Under the pieces are notes generated by a model, which worked only from the letters and a program-made list of their open reading frames with translations, was not told the DNA's origin and searched no databases. A DNA stretch of 64,000 bases from Hirudinaria manillensis (taxonomy: Eukaryota > Annelida > Clitellata > Hirudinida > Hirudinidae), in assembly GCA_034509925.1 (NCBI GenBank), contig CM067536.1, positions 2,887,501 through 2,951,500 on the forward strand. Direction: 5' to 3'. Shown here piece by piece: positions 37,201-48,499 of the stretch. Every line of letters begins with the position of its first letter. Position 1 is the stretch's first letter. The position numbers and the translations under genes were made by a program.

Positions 37201-39414
37201 AACTAATCCAATAACAAGGCCGCGCTTGAGAAAAAAAGTGAAGTTCAAGATAGAAATCTTACCCTTCCCGCAGTTCTCATTCTTGCCATTCTGTCCGACG
37301 TACGCTAAAATAGGAAGGAATCAAAATAAAAGATGTTTTAATAAAAACACGATTGGGTGATAACCCATATCGTAGCAAGAAATATAATTTAATTTCAAAC
37401 TAATTATATCGATTGCAAACCAATAGAAGCCATTCAAGATAGGAATCTTACTCTTGCCATTCTCTCCGATACTTCCTAAAATAAGAAGGGATCAACATTT
37501 AAAAAAAGGTGCTTTAATAAACACACGTTTGGGTGAAAACTTATATCATGGCAAGTAATATAATTTTATTTCAAATTAATTATGACGGTTGCAAACCAAT
37601 GACCAGACTGCGCTTGGTGGCGAAGAGCCATTTTCAAAATGGCAGATTCTTTTAAGAAGATTGTTTTAGACGTTGTGGTGTTATAATTGAATCAACGAAT
37701 AAATAATTAGTTGTGAAATTTTGTGTATTTTGGATATTTAAAATAATGTTCGTATCAACGAACGAGATACAAAAAAAAACCAGTGCCATTCAAGATAGAA
37801 ATCTTACCCTTCCATAAGTCCTCGCTCTTACCATTGTATCCGATGCTCGCTAAAGTAGGATGGAATCAAAAATAAAAGATGTTTTTTAATAAAAACGCGT
37901 TTGGATAAGAACTCATATCCTAGCAAATAATATAATTTAATTTCGAAATAATTTTGTCGGCTGCAAATCAATATCAAAGCAGTCTTTCTATTATTGTTTC
38001 CTTCAGATAATGTGATCCGCAGGCATTTCAGAGTTTCGGGGGAGAGCAATTTGACTTTATAAAATACTAATTCAAAACTTATATTAGTTACAGCTTATTA
38101 TTGTTTAAGCAGACTAAAGTCTTCGTAGCTATTGCTTCCCTAAAAATGACACCTGAAAGAATCACTGCTTTCTGTTCCAGGCCGCGTTTAGAGGCGAAGG
38201 GCCATTTTCAAATGGCTGATTTCTTTAGGCAGATTGTTTTATACGTTTATACGTTGTTGTATTGGATAAATTGAATAAATAAATAAATTAATTAATTAAT
38301 TAAAAAATTGTTAAATTATATTTTGGTCATTTAAAATAATGTTCGTATCAATAAATGAGATAAAAAAAAAAACTGCCGATAGAAATCTTACTCTTCCCAA
38401 AGTCCTCAGCCTTTCCACTGTATCGGAGAGTTGCTAAAACGTGAAGGAATCAAAATAAAAGATGTTTTAATACAAACACGTTTGGATGAAAACTCCTACA
38501 GCAGTGAATAATATAATTTCATTTCAAACTATTTTAATTATACCAATAACAAGGCCGCGGTTGGAGACAAAGCCATTTTTAAAATGGCAGATTCTTTTAG
38601 ATGTCATTGTACATTTATTACCATTAATATTTAATGACATTAATATTTAATTGTTAAAGTGCTGTTAGGAGGTCTTAGTATTACAATCGTTGTGATTTAA
38701 ATTAACGTTTGGTGGTCGTTGCCATGGTATTTCAGAGATTAAGAATTAATATTGTTTAAGTATTAACACTGCGCTTTGACAAGAAATTAAAATGGATCAA
38801 AATGAACTTGCCGAAATTTAGTTAAGCTAATTGTTTTTAAAATTAAAAAAAAAAGTTTTCTAAGACCTGACTCTTCATCCAAGTTTTTCTGGTCATGACG
38901 ATGAAAACGATCGTATTTCTGTTATTAATCGGAAGATGAAAGACATAGATTTCATTAATCATAATAAAAGGAAATATGTAAAATATCGCGTTTAAATTGT
39001 ATGATGCTATAAATATTAAATGAGACGTAATGATGAAACTAACGTTAAAATGATTACAACCCATATCCCGATGGAAAAGTATTTCACTTTGTTCCATTCC
39101 AAATCGCCATCGATTCCTACTTCGTAATCTCTGGCTCGATAAACAAATTTCTGCTTCAAATCATACAGGAACGTGTCAACCGCAGAAGTTCCCACAAAAG
39201 TGATTTCTTTAGTTAAACCGGCCAAAGTTGCAATTTTATATTCCTGACGTATAGTATTATTTTCAAGCGATGGGACTTTATACTCCGGTTCTTTGGGCAG
39301 TGTTGTGGGGATTTGGGGTTTGATAGACTCATTCTCAGTACCGGAATCGGTCGTTTTGGAGAAAGCAGCGCTAAGGATAATCGCAATTACATTAACATAT
39401 GGGACAACTTTCAT
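31273..39414 (-). CDS. type I membrane protein with tandem-microexon cytoplasmic tail (novel)
   Basis: Eleven exons join in frame to 372 aa: 39414-39044, 38918-38867, then microexons 38433-38392, 37849-37808, 37475-37452, 37304-37263, 37109-37086, 36765-36724, 36373-36341, then 35913-35860 and 31665-31273. Exon 1 gives a signal peptide (MKVVPYVNVIAIILSAAFS), a ~90-residue Thr/Glu/Lys-rich ectodomain and the first half of a membrane span. Its GT (phase 2) joins an exon that completes the span (YFSIGIWVVIIL + TNTIVFIVM) and ends RKTWMKSQ. Every later junction is phase 0. The seven microexons (42, 42, 24, 42, 24, 42, 33 nt) encode variants of xASDRMARMRTLGR. Next come an 18-aa basic exon and a 130-aa last exon with an Asn/Lys/Arg repeat and a basic end. 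No known family was recognised. By topology the repeats would be cytoplasmic. The last intron contains a whole retrotransposon in the same orientation. Confidence 0.75.
31832..35780 (-). mobile_element. full-length R2/R4-type non-LTR retrotransposon (RLE class)
   Basis: A 3.95-kb element lies between two identical 24-bp direct repeats, 31808-31831 and 35781-35804, each made of ATT triplets interrupted by AGTAGTAGT. These are best read as a target-site duplication made by target-primed reverse transcription into an (AAT/ACT)n microsatellite. The 5' UTR (about 290 bp before the first ATG) starts within a few bases of TCGAGCGAG. It contains TTCGTGTCCCCTAC near 35650-35670, both shared with the second copy at 60337. 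The 3' UTR is short (about 165 bp) and ends near GAAAAATAATAG. There is no poly(A) tail. The single long open frame is intact, and the element sits in the last intron of the microexon gene, same orientation. Confidence 0.88.
31998..35492 (-). CDS. R2/R4-type retrotransposon polyprotein (zinc finger, Myb-like, RT, endonuclease)
   Basis: 1164 aa counted from the first ATG at 35492; the frame stays open 20 codons further upstream without an ATG. Domains in order: one C2H2 finger (CCFC...RIHQNH), two Myb-like segments (CVWTEEESTLLAKFE; EKKQVNLALHRYLP...IRKVRNKPGY), a reverse transcriptase (FVDVSKAFDSVSH, GVRQGDPMSPMLFNAV, FADD at about codon 690 of the open frame), a CCHC knuckle (CAARCGEMESLAHIIQKC) and a restriction-like endonuclease (RIPDLCAW ... 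IICDVAVV). This order is that of the R2 and R4 groups, in which the protein nicks a specific DNA site and reverse-transcribes its RNA there. All visible catalytic motifs are intact, with no stops or frameshifts, so the copy may be recent or active. It is not in ribosomal DNA, the usual R2 home. Confidence 0.92.
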   Translation of the reverse strand: MSDSDNLVRTLRSRAIFGKNSSGESVAVSPVTNSVVKDTSNEEKQETCCFCKAVFKTVRGLRIHQNHAHPEEYHKERAGKSYSKCVWTEEESTLLAKFELELKSKGIRNINIEAQKGFPHRSLNAIKSHRRQPKYRNILEKYQTKIESGGSDSQVERSSNREITSALSGVDSLWNEIASAEWRLNSLEKKQVNLALHRYLPTVPVATIRKVRNKPGYRKYLNNYIIEKTTCSGKPTKCTAIPTLTASPVETEVNGFIQLQQFILANYKYINLPCEELSELLRNQIVDIDSKRRLIDKEYIQWMESLKVHNGKKGADRYEKRPPKVETTSYVASDKSKAGNQTRPFRTTKIRPSKKEIRWEDRKKKRAKVQGLFRKNRSSGARSVLNEEYNEEVKPIPHEQLLQFWEPIFSQKSIIDDRSVVPVCGICHDLEAPVSCTEVKMALRGLKDGAPGLDGVKRKHLENIRPIDFAVHMSLWLLTGLPPSPFKVGVVSFIPKVRGTADPSEFRPITVSPLMSRLFHRVINKRMSVYWPLSSRQKAFQSGDGLADNIWLVKALVAQSRQDRKKLNMTFVDVSKAFDSVSHESIIRAASRFGAPPLLTRYLSEIYSNCQVHIRMGKELSRSIQVGRGVRQGDPMSPMLFNAVIDMVVSDIDRSIGVTGGGKSSEKCNYIAFADDLLLLSSTDVGMKVMLRQLEVSMAKVGLIMNASKCASMRTEVITRKRQWIVNPEPYLTLQDKDIRALSIVDTYKYLGVRIGPRMQFASLADKIQKGLHSISRAPLVPCQRVYVLRTHLLPSLVHFLTFEAISLKSLNSADVAIRRSVRKWLRLPRDTPNAFFHAPIRTGGMGILQLRRWIPEIRIRRMTKVLQQAKESNDNFLMDALRENTMIASEVKRFGRPKEKDEPNVPRGLSTARELYKTVDGHGLMRFPEAIAPSEWLVDGINRMSSTQYISCVKVRSATLFNRLRASRKTPLFNTACAARCGEMESLAHIIQKCPSTDGPRHARHDCIAKMLETVLTQMGYSTTREPRIPTVSGTRIPDLCAWSDERYIICDVAVVSDNVDLDRVHQSKIDKYNTTDIHRWMKANSPNQGRGKMEAIATAYIINWRGAIAMETWTSWKKLGISKRFLTWTSIKTLIETHRIWRTFRANAWKARKRRRPRRTFI
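36341..38433 (-). repeat. tandem exon-plus-intron modules carrying seven microexons
   Basis: Each module, in plus orientation, has a conserved lead (cgagataaaa... cattcaagatagaaatcttac), a 24-42 nt exon complement, then ctaaaa...aggaatcaaaataaaag and a long AT-rich spacer including ggccgcgcttggag and gccattttcaaaatggcag. Spacing between exon starts is about 392, 344, 195, 171, 374 and 584 bases. The 584 includes an ~196-bp insertion, and the 171 and 195 units lack most of the spacer. The intron flanks are conserved along with the exons, so whole genomic modules were duplicated, not just coding sequence. Confidence 0.9.
37976..38171. repeat. ~196-bp insertion in one microexon module
   Basis: The module between the exons at 37849 and 38392 is interrupted, compared with its sisters, between aatcaatatc and ggccgcg. 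The extra segment is bounded by short inverted ends AAAGCAGT (37976-37983) and ACTGCTTT (38164-38171). It could be a small MITE or simple filler; the termini are too short to decide. Confidence 0.4.
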
Positions 39415-40326
39415 TTGTTTAATTCATTTGCACTTTCCGATAAAAAGAGGTTTGGTTTTGAAATAGTTTTAAACCAAGAATTCAGTATTTCAAATGCTCT
39501 CTGCAACGCTTTGATAAGCAATTTGCACAAGCTTTTGTGTCTGGAGGAATTACATTATGATAAAATCTATAGATAGCATTTGCTTAAATAAACATTCGGG
39601 TTGACGTAACAGATGGCCACTAAAAGCCAACGATTATATTAATAAGGTAAAGGATCTATTAACTAGCTAATAGACAAGATGCGTTAAATAACTCATAAAC
39701 AAGGAATTGATCAACTTTAGATAGACTAAATAGTCAATATGTGATGTTCTGTAACGCATGTTGGCAATTGAATTGTAAATAATAAATATTTATTGAAACA
39801 CCATTAACAAGTGATTCTACATAATTTTTTAATAATAACCATAAAGCACACTATCAAAAGGCCGTAAACAACTTTACATTTATTCCTTGAGAAAGATTTA
39901 CTTGATTAATAATTGAAATTAGGGTTACTTGGAATTAATAATTTTATGCTTAAATATTAATATCTGTCAGTTTAAAATTTATAAAAATTCAAATTGCATT
40001 TTACATTTCTTGTCGACAAAACCTCGCCTTTTGTTGTTTGGTAAATAATCATTCATTTTAATAATTTGGCTTTAAGCGGTCTAATCAGTCATTGACTTGC
40101 ATTTATTTTCGTAGTTTAAAATTTTGTTTTTCGTTAATAAGTTTACATCCTTAAATCAGGTTGGCCTTATTAAATTCATACTGTTAAACTTTGCTTGGTT
40201 TGATTGAATTTCTCATCGTTTCACGTCTAAGCTAGCATTCAAAAAATAAACTGCTTGAGAATTGTCATTATTCGGCACCGTTTTAAACAAGAATCGAACT
40301 TTTTCAGCGAATCTGACGATAGAGCC
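39415..40326. promoter_or_regulatory. divergent intergenic region, microexon gene / epsin
   Basis: 912 bp between two outward-facing start codons, AT-rich with no open exon. Probably holds both promoters and 5' UTRs. No specific motif is claimed. Confidence 0.4.
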
Positions 40327-41507
40327 ATGCCCATCCATCGGACGATCAAAAACGTCGTAAAGAATTACACTCCTGCCGAAATTAAAGTGAGAGAGGCGAC
40401 CTCCAATGACCCATGGGGTCCACCGACCACCCTCATGAACGAAATTGCAGAGCTGACGTACAATTCCATGGCTCTGGCCGAAATCATGAACATGATTTGG
40501 AAGAGGATGAGTGACCAAGGAAAGAACTGGAGACATGTCTTCAAATCTCTCAATTTGCTCGAATATCTGGCCAAGGTTGGGTCTCCTCAGGTTTCCGAAA
40601 GATGCAAGTCACAGATTCATGCACTTCAGGTTGTCGTTGTTTGGCTTGTGCTTGCTACTGAATAATTAACTAATTATTATTTAATTCACTAATTGTTATT
40701 ACATAATATCTTGATAATTTCACCTGTCATTTCTTGTTCTTCCATCATCAAAATAAGAATATTCCTCTAGCAACTTTGAAGTTCTTTTCAACAGAAATAT
40801 TTTTTTAAATTTTTGGATTATTTGTTTTCCAAAGCGTATTTACATTTCCCTCGTTAATTTATGCAACAATGTCATCACCACCATTAGACCGCTTAAAGCC
40901 ACCACCATATCCTCTACTTAATCAATCCCTCATCATTTCAAAACTTTGATTCGATTCTACCATAAAAACCAATGAACCAACAAACAAAACTAACGAATCG
41001 ATCGAAAACCGACCAGGGTTTGAACGAGTTCTCGTACTATGAGGAAGGCAAGGACTGCGGAGCTTGCATCAGAGAAAAGTCGAAGCAATTCGTGTCTCTA
41101 CTGAAGGACTCGGAGAGGTTTCGCAACGAAAGGATGAAGGCCTTGGCGGCCAAGGAACGATTGGCCCAGTCGACAGGACTAGGGGTTTGTGATCGGATTG
41201 TTTTTTGGATGCATTTGCTTTTTGCCATGTTGTGATTTTTCTTTGTGGTTTTTTTTTTCTCTTGACAAATTAAGTATTTTAATTAAGCTATACTTATGGA
41301 GTTGTACAAATGAACTGTTAGCAGTTTATGATATATATAATATAATATATTTATAATTAATTTATAAATTATCAGTTAGTTGATTTGGAATGCGATAATT
41401 GGCCGGGCAGATTGAATTCTAGCATGTAATGTCCATGGATGTAATTACATCTTCAAATTATGCAGATTATTGCATAATTACTATTTAAATAAAAATACCT
41501 GATGACC

Positions 41508-41541
<34 letters not shown>

Positions 41542-44500
41542 TTGATATTTTGCTCAACAGACATCCAAGATGTCACACTCATCATCTGACAGATACCTTT
41601 CCACATCAGGTAAACCACTTTGGATTTATAAAAGATTTTTTATTTCCAGTTTTTATGAGTTTATGCTAAAAAAAAGAAAAACTATTTTTAATAAATTACT
41701 TAATAATTAATATTAATTATTTAATAATTCACTGTTAGAAAAGTCATCATGTTTGTTTGTTTTAACAAACATTTATCCATCCATCCATCCATCCATCCAC
41801 CCATCCACCCATCCATCCATCCATCCATCCATCCATCCATCCATCCATCCATCCATCCATCCATCCATCCATCCATCCATCCATCCATCCATCCATCCAT
41901 CCATCCATCCATCCATCCATCCATCCATCCATCCATCCATCCATCCATCCATCCATCCATCCATCCATCCATCCATCCATCCATCCATCCATCCATCCAT
42001 CCATCCATCCATCCATCCATCCATCCATCCATCCATCCATCCATCCATCCATCCATCCATCCATCCATCCATCCATCCATCCATCCATCCATCCATCCAT
42101 CCATCCATCCATCCATCCATCCATCCATCCATCCATCCATCCATCCATCCATCCATCCATCCATCCATCCATCCATCCATCCATCCATCCATCCATCCAT
42201 CCATCCATCCATCCATCCATCCATCCATCCATCCATCCATCCATCCATCCATCCATCCATCCATCCATCCATCCATCCATCCATCCATCCATCCATCCAT
42301 CCATCCATCCATCCATCCATCCATCCATCCATCCATCCATCCATCCATCCATCCATCCATCCATCCATCCATCCATCCATCCATCCATCCATCCATCCAT
42401 CCATCCATCCATCCATCCATCCATCCATCCATCCATCCATCCATCCATCCATCCATCCATCCATCCATCCATCCATCCATCCATCCATCCATCCATCCAT
42501 CCATCCATCCATCCATCCATCCATCCATCCATCCATCCATCCATCCATCCATCCATCCATCCATCCATCCATCCATCCATCCATCCATCCATCCATCCAT
42601 CCATCCATCCATCCATCCATCCATTTATGTAGCGACACATTTGTGCAAATATTACCAAGAAAAAATAACTCAAATAAACTCATATTTCAATAAAATATTG
42701 ATCTGCAACTTTATAAGTTACTTTAAATACAGGTCCAACTTGTGGTATTTAAGTGATCTTGGATTATTTTTCGAATCCACTCACTTGAATCCACTCACTC
42801 GAATCCACTCATTCCAATCCATTCACTCCAATCCACTCACTCGAATCCACTCACTCAAATCCACTCACTCAAATCCACTCGCATCCTCCCGCCTCGTGAA
42901 CATTCAACCGTTTCGATCCAGGACGAGTCACCGCCACCCAGCCGGCCCTGAGCGCGGACCTGGAAGCGGCCCGGCCCTCGAGCTACGGCGAGGAAGACCT
43001 TCAACTGCAACTGGCACTGGCGATGAGCAAAGAAGAACACGAGGAGGAGTTGAAGAGACGCAAAGGGGACGAGTTCAAACTCCAGCTCGCACTCGAGGAG
43101 AGCAAGAAGATCAACGAGGAGGTAAGCGTCGATGATGATTGTGATGTCTGTGATGATGGTGATGATTATGCTTGTAATTGGTTTATATGTAAAGAGAGAT
43201 AGTTAAGACTATCGCTAGAGATGAGGAAGGTGATAATAATGCTGTTGATGATGATGATGGATATGATAAGGTAGGATTGATAATGTTGGGGAACACTTTG
43301 GTGATGAATCGGATAATTAGGATGAAAACAGAGTAGCTGATGGCCGCGATAATAACGTAGTTCAGTCAGGACTTGTGTTATGGCATTGCACATTAAAACA
43401 ATGTTTATTAATGCATTGCATATTAATGTAATGTGTGTTAACACTCATTGTATATATTAATACTGATTGCATATTAATACAAAGTGTGTTAATGCATTGT
43501 ATATTAATAAAAAGTGTGTTAGCACTCATTGTATATTAATACTAATTGTATATTAATACAAAGTGTGTTAATGCATTGTATATTAATACAATTGTATATT
43601 AATTCTTTGTATATTGATAAGATGTGTATCAACACCTCGTATATTTACATAATGTGCACTGATACATTGTATATTAACACATCATTTATTAACGCCGCAT
43701 CCAATCGTAACAAGAAGCATCTCGTGCCTCAAAGCAGACGTTTTACTTCCTTGCGTTCCTCAAAACGTAATTACATCGGATCCTGTTATCCTGCGAATAG
43801 CAATAGACTTTGATAGACCATCAAAAGGAATCCATTTTGTTTGGGGTTCACGAGCTGGGGTTAACCAGTGCTGGGGGTTTTTGCTCCCAAAAAGCAGGAC
43901 TTTGAATCAGGGTCAGGCAACGTTTTATAAATTAGGAAATAAGAAATAATGAGCATTGAAACAATCACATGATATTATTATTATTGTTATTATTATTATT
44001 ATTATCATCATTATTATTGTTATTATTATTGTTGTTGTTGTTATTTCTTATGCATTTTTATTTATATAGATTAATTTTATTATTTTAGTATATTTAATTT
44101 AAACGATAAGTGTCATTTGAAATTACATTTATTCTTTGTTAGGACGTTAGGAAACTAATCACGTTATTATCACAAGCTGAACGTTATTATAATCAATAAC
44201 TAGCGATAACTATCAATAATCTTCATGCTTCTGACCTTTTTTGAAGTTTCCTAAGACAATTTGTACCGAATTTTCAACATCATTCATCATTCAATACAAA
44301 GTGTGTTCATGCATTGTATATTAATACAAACTATGTTAATGCATTGTGTATATGTATGCAATACTTTAGGCTCAATACTTTGTAAATCTACCTGAAGATT
44401 CTGTTGAATTGCTTAAGAATCTGTCAGAAGATCATTAGCTTCGTTGAAAGCATCACATTTCTGTCATTCATCTGAACTTCTGAAATTAGATCACTCTCGA

Positions 44501-47500
44501 GTCCAGTCTGATTGTTTGGAAATGCAAATGCAGAATTTATTTTTTATTTTTTTGATTTAATTTCGAGCGAAAATGTTGTTCGTTCAACTGTCGTTGTGCA
44601 GTAGGACTGCCCATCAAGATGTTGTTGTTTTTCTGCTGTCAGAGGATAATGTAGCAATGTTGCTTTGTTTCCAAACTCCACATTCACTCCTCGCGTATGT
44701 TTGTCGATATCAAAGCATTCGTTGGAAACCATTCGGTCATCTATAATTTATTGCATTAATTACGTATAATTTTATTAAATTATTAATATCGTATATTACC
44801 GTATATTATTTATCACGTTGTGGCTCTGTTGATCGACTGACCTATTTGTGTCCGCTTTGGATATTTTTTTTGTAAACACGCATCCATCATTTCGTATGAA
44901 TAATTGATTAAGTAAGAGATACGTTGCCTGGATGATGATGACGACGACGATGATGATGGTGTTGATGATTGCCATGGAGATTCATGCTCCGAGTTGAGTA
45001 GTTGACATTTTTTATCGTTGATTATTTTAGGTGGGTGTTACTAAAGATCAATTGGTCCTGACATTAGATTGACATTGAATCATAATTTTTGCTGCAATTA
45101 TGTTGTACAAGTTAGAATCGTAATGTAGGTGTATCTGTTGGAAGAGTGTATCCGTGATAGCATGAATAGACGTGCATAGATTATGATAAGTAGGGTGAGC
45201 CTGGTTTGAAGGGTAATGATTTTCTTTGAAAAATCTGTTTTCTGCAATTACTGCGCATCTGTCAAAAAAAAAAAAGAAAGGAGGAGGTGGTGGCTTCAAA
45301 ACACGATGCAACTTTTGCAATTTTTATTTGCCTTCAAAAATATAAATAAATAAATAAATAAAATAAATAAAAAATAAATAAATAAAAAAACATTGAGTTA
45401 GCAAAGCATTGATAATTCAATTATAATTATTATCAAGTTTTGGATTTATTTACGTGGTTTGTAGTCATTATTATTAGATAGGTCGTTCGAATATTTAATT
45501 AGTAAACATGCTAAATGGGCCGGTTACAGAATGTGGATGATCGGAAGTTGAAATAGTTTTTGTTAACAGATTCATTGAGATGGGCAGACACTTGAATGTT
45601 TCATGAGTGATTGTGCTTCCTGATGGGCGATAGAATTTAAGAATGCTCTGAATATTGCTTCAAATCTTCTGGTTAAATTGCAAATTGATTGTAAATAGAT
45701 TGTAAGTAGATTTGATTTCTTAACAGATCCGTTTCTTTGTCATGAGTCTTTAGCACATTTTTAGTTTAATTCTTAAAATTGAATTTAAAATTCTCCAACA
45801 TCTTCTGAATTCTTTTGAAGCACTGCAATTATTCAGCGATTCTTTGAAACGTAGCAAAAGTAAAAAAGAGCAAAACAAGCCAACAAAATTAAAACGCAAA
45901 TCTGCGCATTTCTGAAGAAACAAAAAAAACCTTTGCACGTTTGATTGGTTGGAAACTCTGGGAAAGCACTTTTTGTCTGTGAATGTCAGGAAGGATGGAA
46001 AAACTGTTAAAAGGAAGGATTTAATTTATGGTCATTTATTTATAGGTTTAAAGATTGTTATTGATTTGAAATTTAGATTAATTTGAAAACAAATGTTGAA
46101 AAACTGATGGAAAACACTTCAAATGATTTTGTTTTTTATTCTAGCCAATCCATCATTATTAATTTTACTCAATTGGACCATAATTTAACAGATCCTTAAC
46201 TAATTATCAATTGATTAATTAAATCTTTAAATTATTATAATTAAACCAATTATTGTTAACTAATTATTGATCAACAAATTAATTAAATTTCTTAACGATT
46301 GCGATTCAGTTCCAGAAGACCCTGAACTCATTCAATCAGGACCTTCTCGATCAGAACTCCCCTCTGAAAGTCTCCAACAAGTCGAACCTTCCGTCGTCCT
46401 CCACCTGGGACGGCAACCTCACCCAACCCTCCTCGACCGTGGACCCCTGGGGAGTGCCCACCCCACTCATCTCCCCTCCTCAGAGGGTACAGCATCCCCC
46501 CAAAGTGGCAGACCCTTGGGGAGATTCGTTCCTCCCCAAAGAAGCGGCACCCGTTCACGCCGTCAACGATCCGTGGTCTCCGGTTGCGACCGTCCTATCG
46601 TCGGGTGGGTTTCGAGTGACGAATAATCAATTAGTAGTTTGATTAATAAATTTGTTATTATTATTATCATCATTATTATTAGTAGGTAAATGTTATTAAT
46701 TATGTATAAAAAAATAAGAAATAATTAAGATAGAGAAGCAAAATGTTTAAGCTTTTTCCTGATGATCACTTTCATTGGAAAGAGTTGACGTTGGATCGTT
46801 TTCAATCATAATTATTCTTAATGACTCATAATTACTGTTAATTATTATTGCCTCATTATTATTATGTCTAATTAATCGGGTCAGTTGAGACGTAGTTGTA
46901 TCTGATTTAAATGTTTCTCCGAACTGAGCTGACGGACTCATTCACTGGTTATTATTACTAAAGTATGGAAATGTAAATATATTATATATCAAATATAAAT
47001 ATTATATTACCAATTAACTATAATTTGTTATAATTTCATAAATTGTTGACAAACGTAATGTACATGCACACTGTATGTATTAACATATGTTATAATATAA
47101 TTAAACACAAGACAATCAAAATTATTATCTTAAATTCAATTTAAATTTGTATATTATTAGTATAGGTCGAATTATTATATAAATTATATTAAAAAAATTA
47201 TTTTTTAACGTTCATTCTCCAGCGACGTCTTCCCCTTGGAACCCGCACTCCTCGACAGCAGGGGGTCTGCCCGCACCTAACCCGACCGAACCCCCCCACG
47301 GGTTCGACAACGGCTTCGGGGTCCAGCAGAACAACTCGGACGTCCTGGACAGCGAGTTTGACCTCCTCAGCATCAGAACCTGCTCCAAGAGACGCGAACC
47401 CGACTCCATCCTTCAACCCACGTCGATGACTTCCGTCCAATCAAAGGACTACCTTGGTGACCTCGGAGGTCAGTGGGCGGAGCAACTTGATTAGATGTTA

Positions 47501-48499
47501 CCTGATGTTAACGATTTGTTAATTATTACTAATATCATTATTATTATCAATTTTATTATTGTTATTATCAATTAAAGTTATTATTATTAATATTTTAAGT
47601 ATTAATATCACCCAATTGCTCTTATTGTTGTTGTTGTTATTGTTCCGGTGTGCCTATCATTCGATATGTTTCTCATACTGTTTTTAAATATTGACTTGCA
47701 TCCTGAAAGATGACATTCGATGCTTTTGTGCCATTTTTTTTTAAAATTTAAATCATTAAATGATGCCATCCTTATTATCTACTCTTAATATCATTTTTAT
47801 AATCATTCAATATTTTTCAATATTATTAATTATTATTATAAATATTATTAATTATTTTAATTATTATTTCATCGCATTTAAAATTCACTTTATTCAAAAA
47901 AATAAAACTTAAACAACAACTTAACATCATCCTCACTACTCCCTCCTTCCTTCAGAGGACCTCCTGTCGGGCACCATTTGGAGCCAACAACAGCAGCAAC
48001 AACCAAAGCAACAACAACAACAACAGGACGACTTGCGACTGAAGTCTGGGAAGAAGTTGCAGTCCGTGGAGGAGTTCCTGGGTTCGAACGCGAACCTGGT
48101 TGACCTCAATGACCTCATAACGAAACCTCCGCCATCGAGTTTGTGACGTTGTTTTAATTTCTGAATAGACATTAGTCATCATTATCATTACTATTATTAT
48201 TGTTTGTTTATTATTAATGTTATTATTACTTATTATTTAATATACGAATAAATATTAGTCATTATTATTTAACATTAATATTATTAATGCTTTTCAATTT
48301 TTTTTTTGCAGCAATAGCCAACCCATTTGCGATGCCTACCAATCCCAGGCCGGCCGCCGTTCCGACCAATCAGATTGCTGCGCAGCCTCCCTTCGGTTCA
48401 CCCTGGCCGATGGCCGCTCTGGACGCGAACCCCGCTCCCGTCTTCTCGGCCAATCAGATTGCACCGTCGTACCCGCAACACAACAACCCTTTCTTATGA
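40327..48499 (+). CDS. EPN: epsin, clathrin-associated endocytic adaptor
   Basis: Eight exons, 40327-40629, 41017-41184, 41561-41609, 42922-43121, 46310-46604, 47223-47468, 47956-48138 and 48312-48499, give 543 aa with matching phases. Residues 1-157 are an ENTH domain ([30 protein letters not shown]), which binds PI(4,5)P2 and bends membrane. Exon 4 carries two ubiquitin-interacting motifs ([16 protein letters not shown] about 196-211; [14 protein letters not shown] about 223-236). Exon 5 has three DPW motifs (VDPWGVP, ADPWGDS, NDPWSPV) for AP-2. Exons 6-7 have FDLLS and LVDLND, clathrin-box-like. Exon 8 ends with two NPF motifs (ANPFAM and the C-terminal NNPFL) for EH-domain partners. A glutamine-rich run lies in exon 7. 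The order is exactly that of animal epsins. Exon 5 could also start six bases later, at AAG, in frame. Confidence 0.95.
41770..42624. repeat. ~855-bp (CCAT)n microsatellite in epsin intron 3
   Basis: About 210 near-perfect tandem ATCC units, with a few CACCC interruptions at the 5' end only. A four-base unit without stops leaves all frames open on both strands, so the long SIHP and WMDG frames here are artefacts. Confidence 0.98.
42774..42890. repeat. 14-bp minisatellite before epsin exon 4
   Basis: Eight copies of aatccactcactcg with small changes end about 30 bases before the exon 4 acceptor at 42921. Confidence 0.85.
43122..46309. other. epsin intron 4 (3.2 kb)
   Basis: Contains an imperfect minisatellite around 43390-43680 and again near 44300-44350 (units like ttaatacaaagtgtgttaat and gcattgtatatt), ATT tracts near 43975-44045 and an (AAAT)n tract at 45340-45390. 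No nested gene was recognised. Confidence 0.6.

Noticed and set aside
36341-38433. Periodic module seen first as a plain satellite
   Set aside because: Each unit carries splice sites around an in-frame exon with shared phase, so it was reassigned as a microexon array.
41721-43135. Long frames of SIHP and WMDG repeats on both strands
   Set aside because: Products of the (CCAT)n microsatellite inside epsin intron 3; the downstream end of one overlaps epsin exon 4 in the wrong frame.
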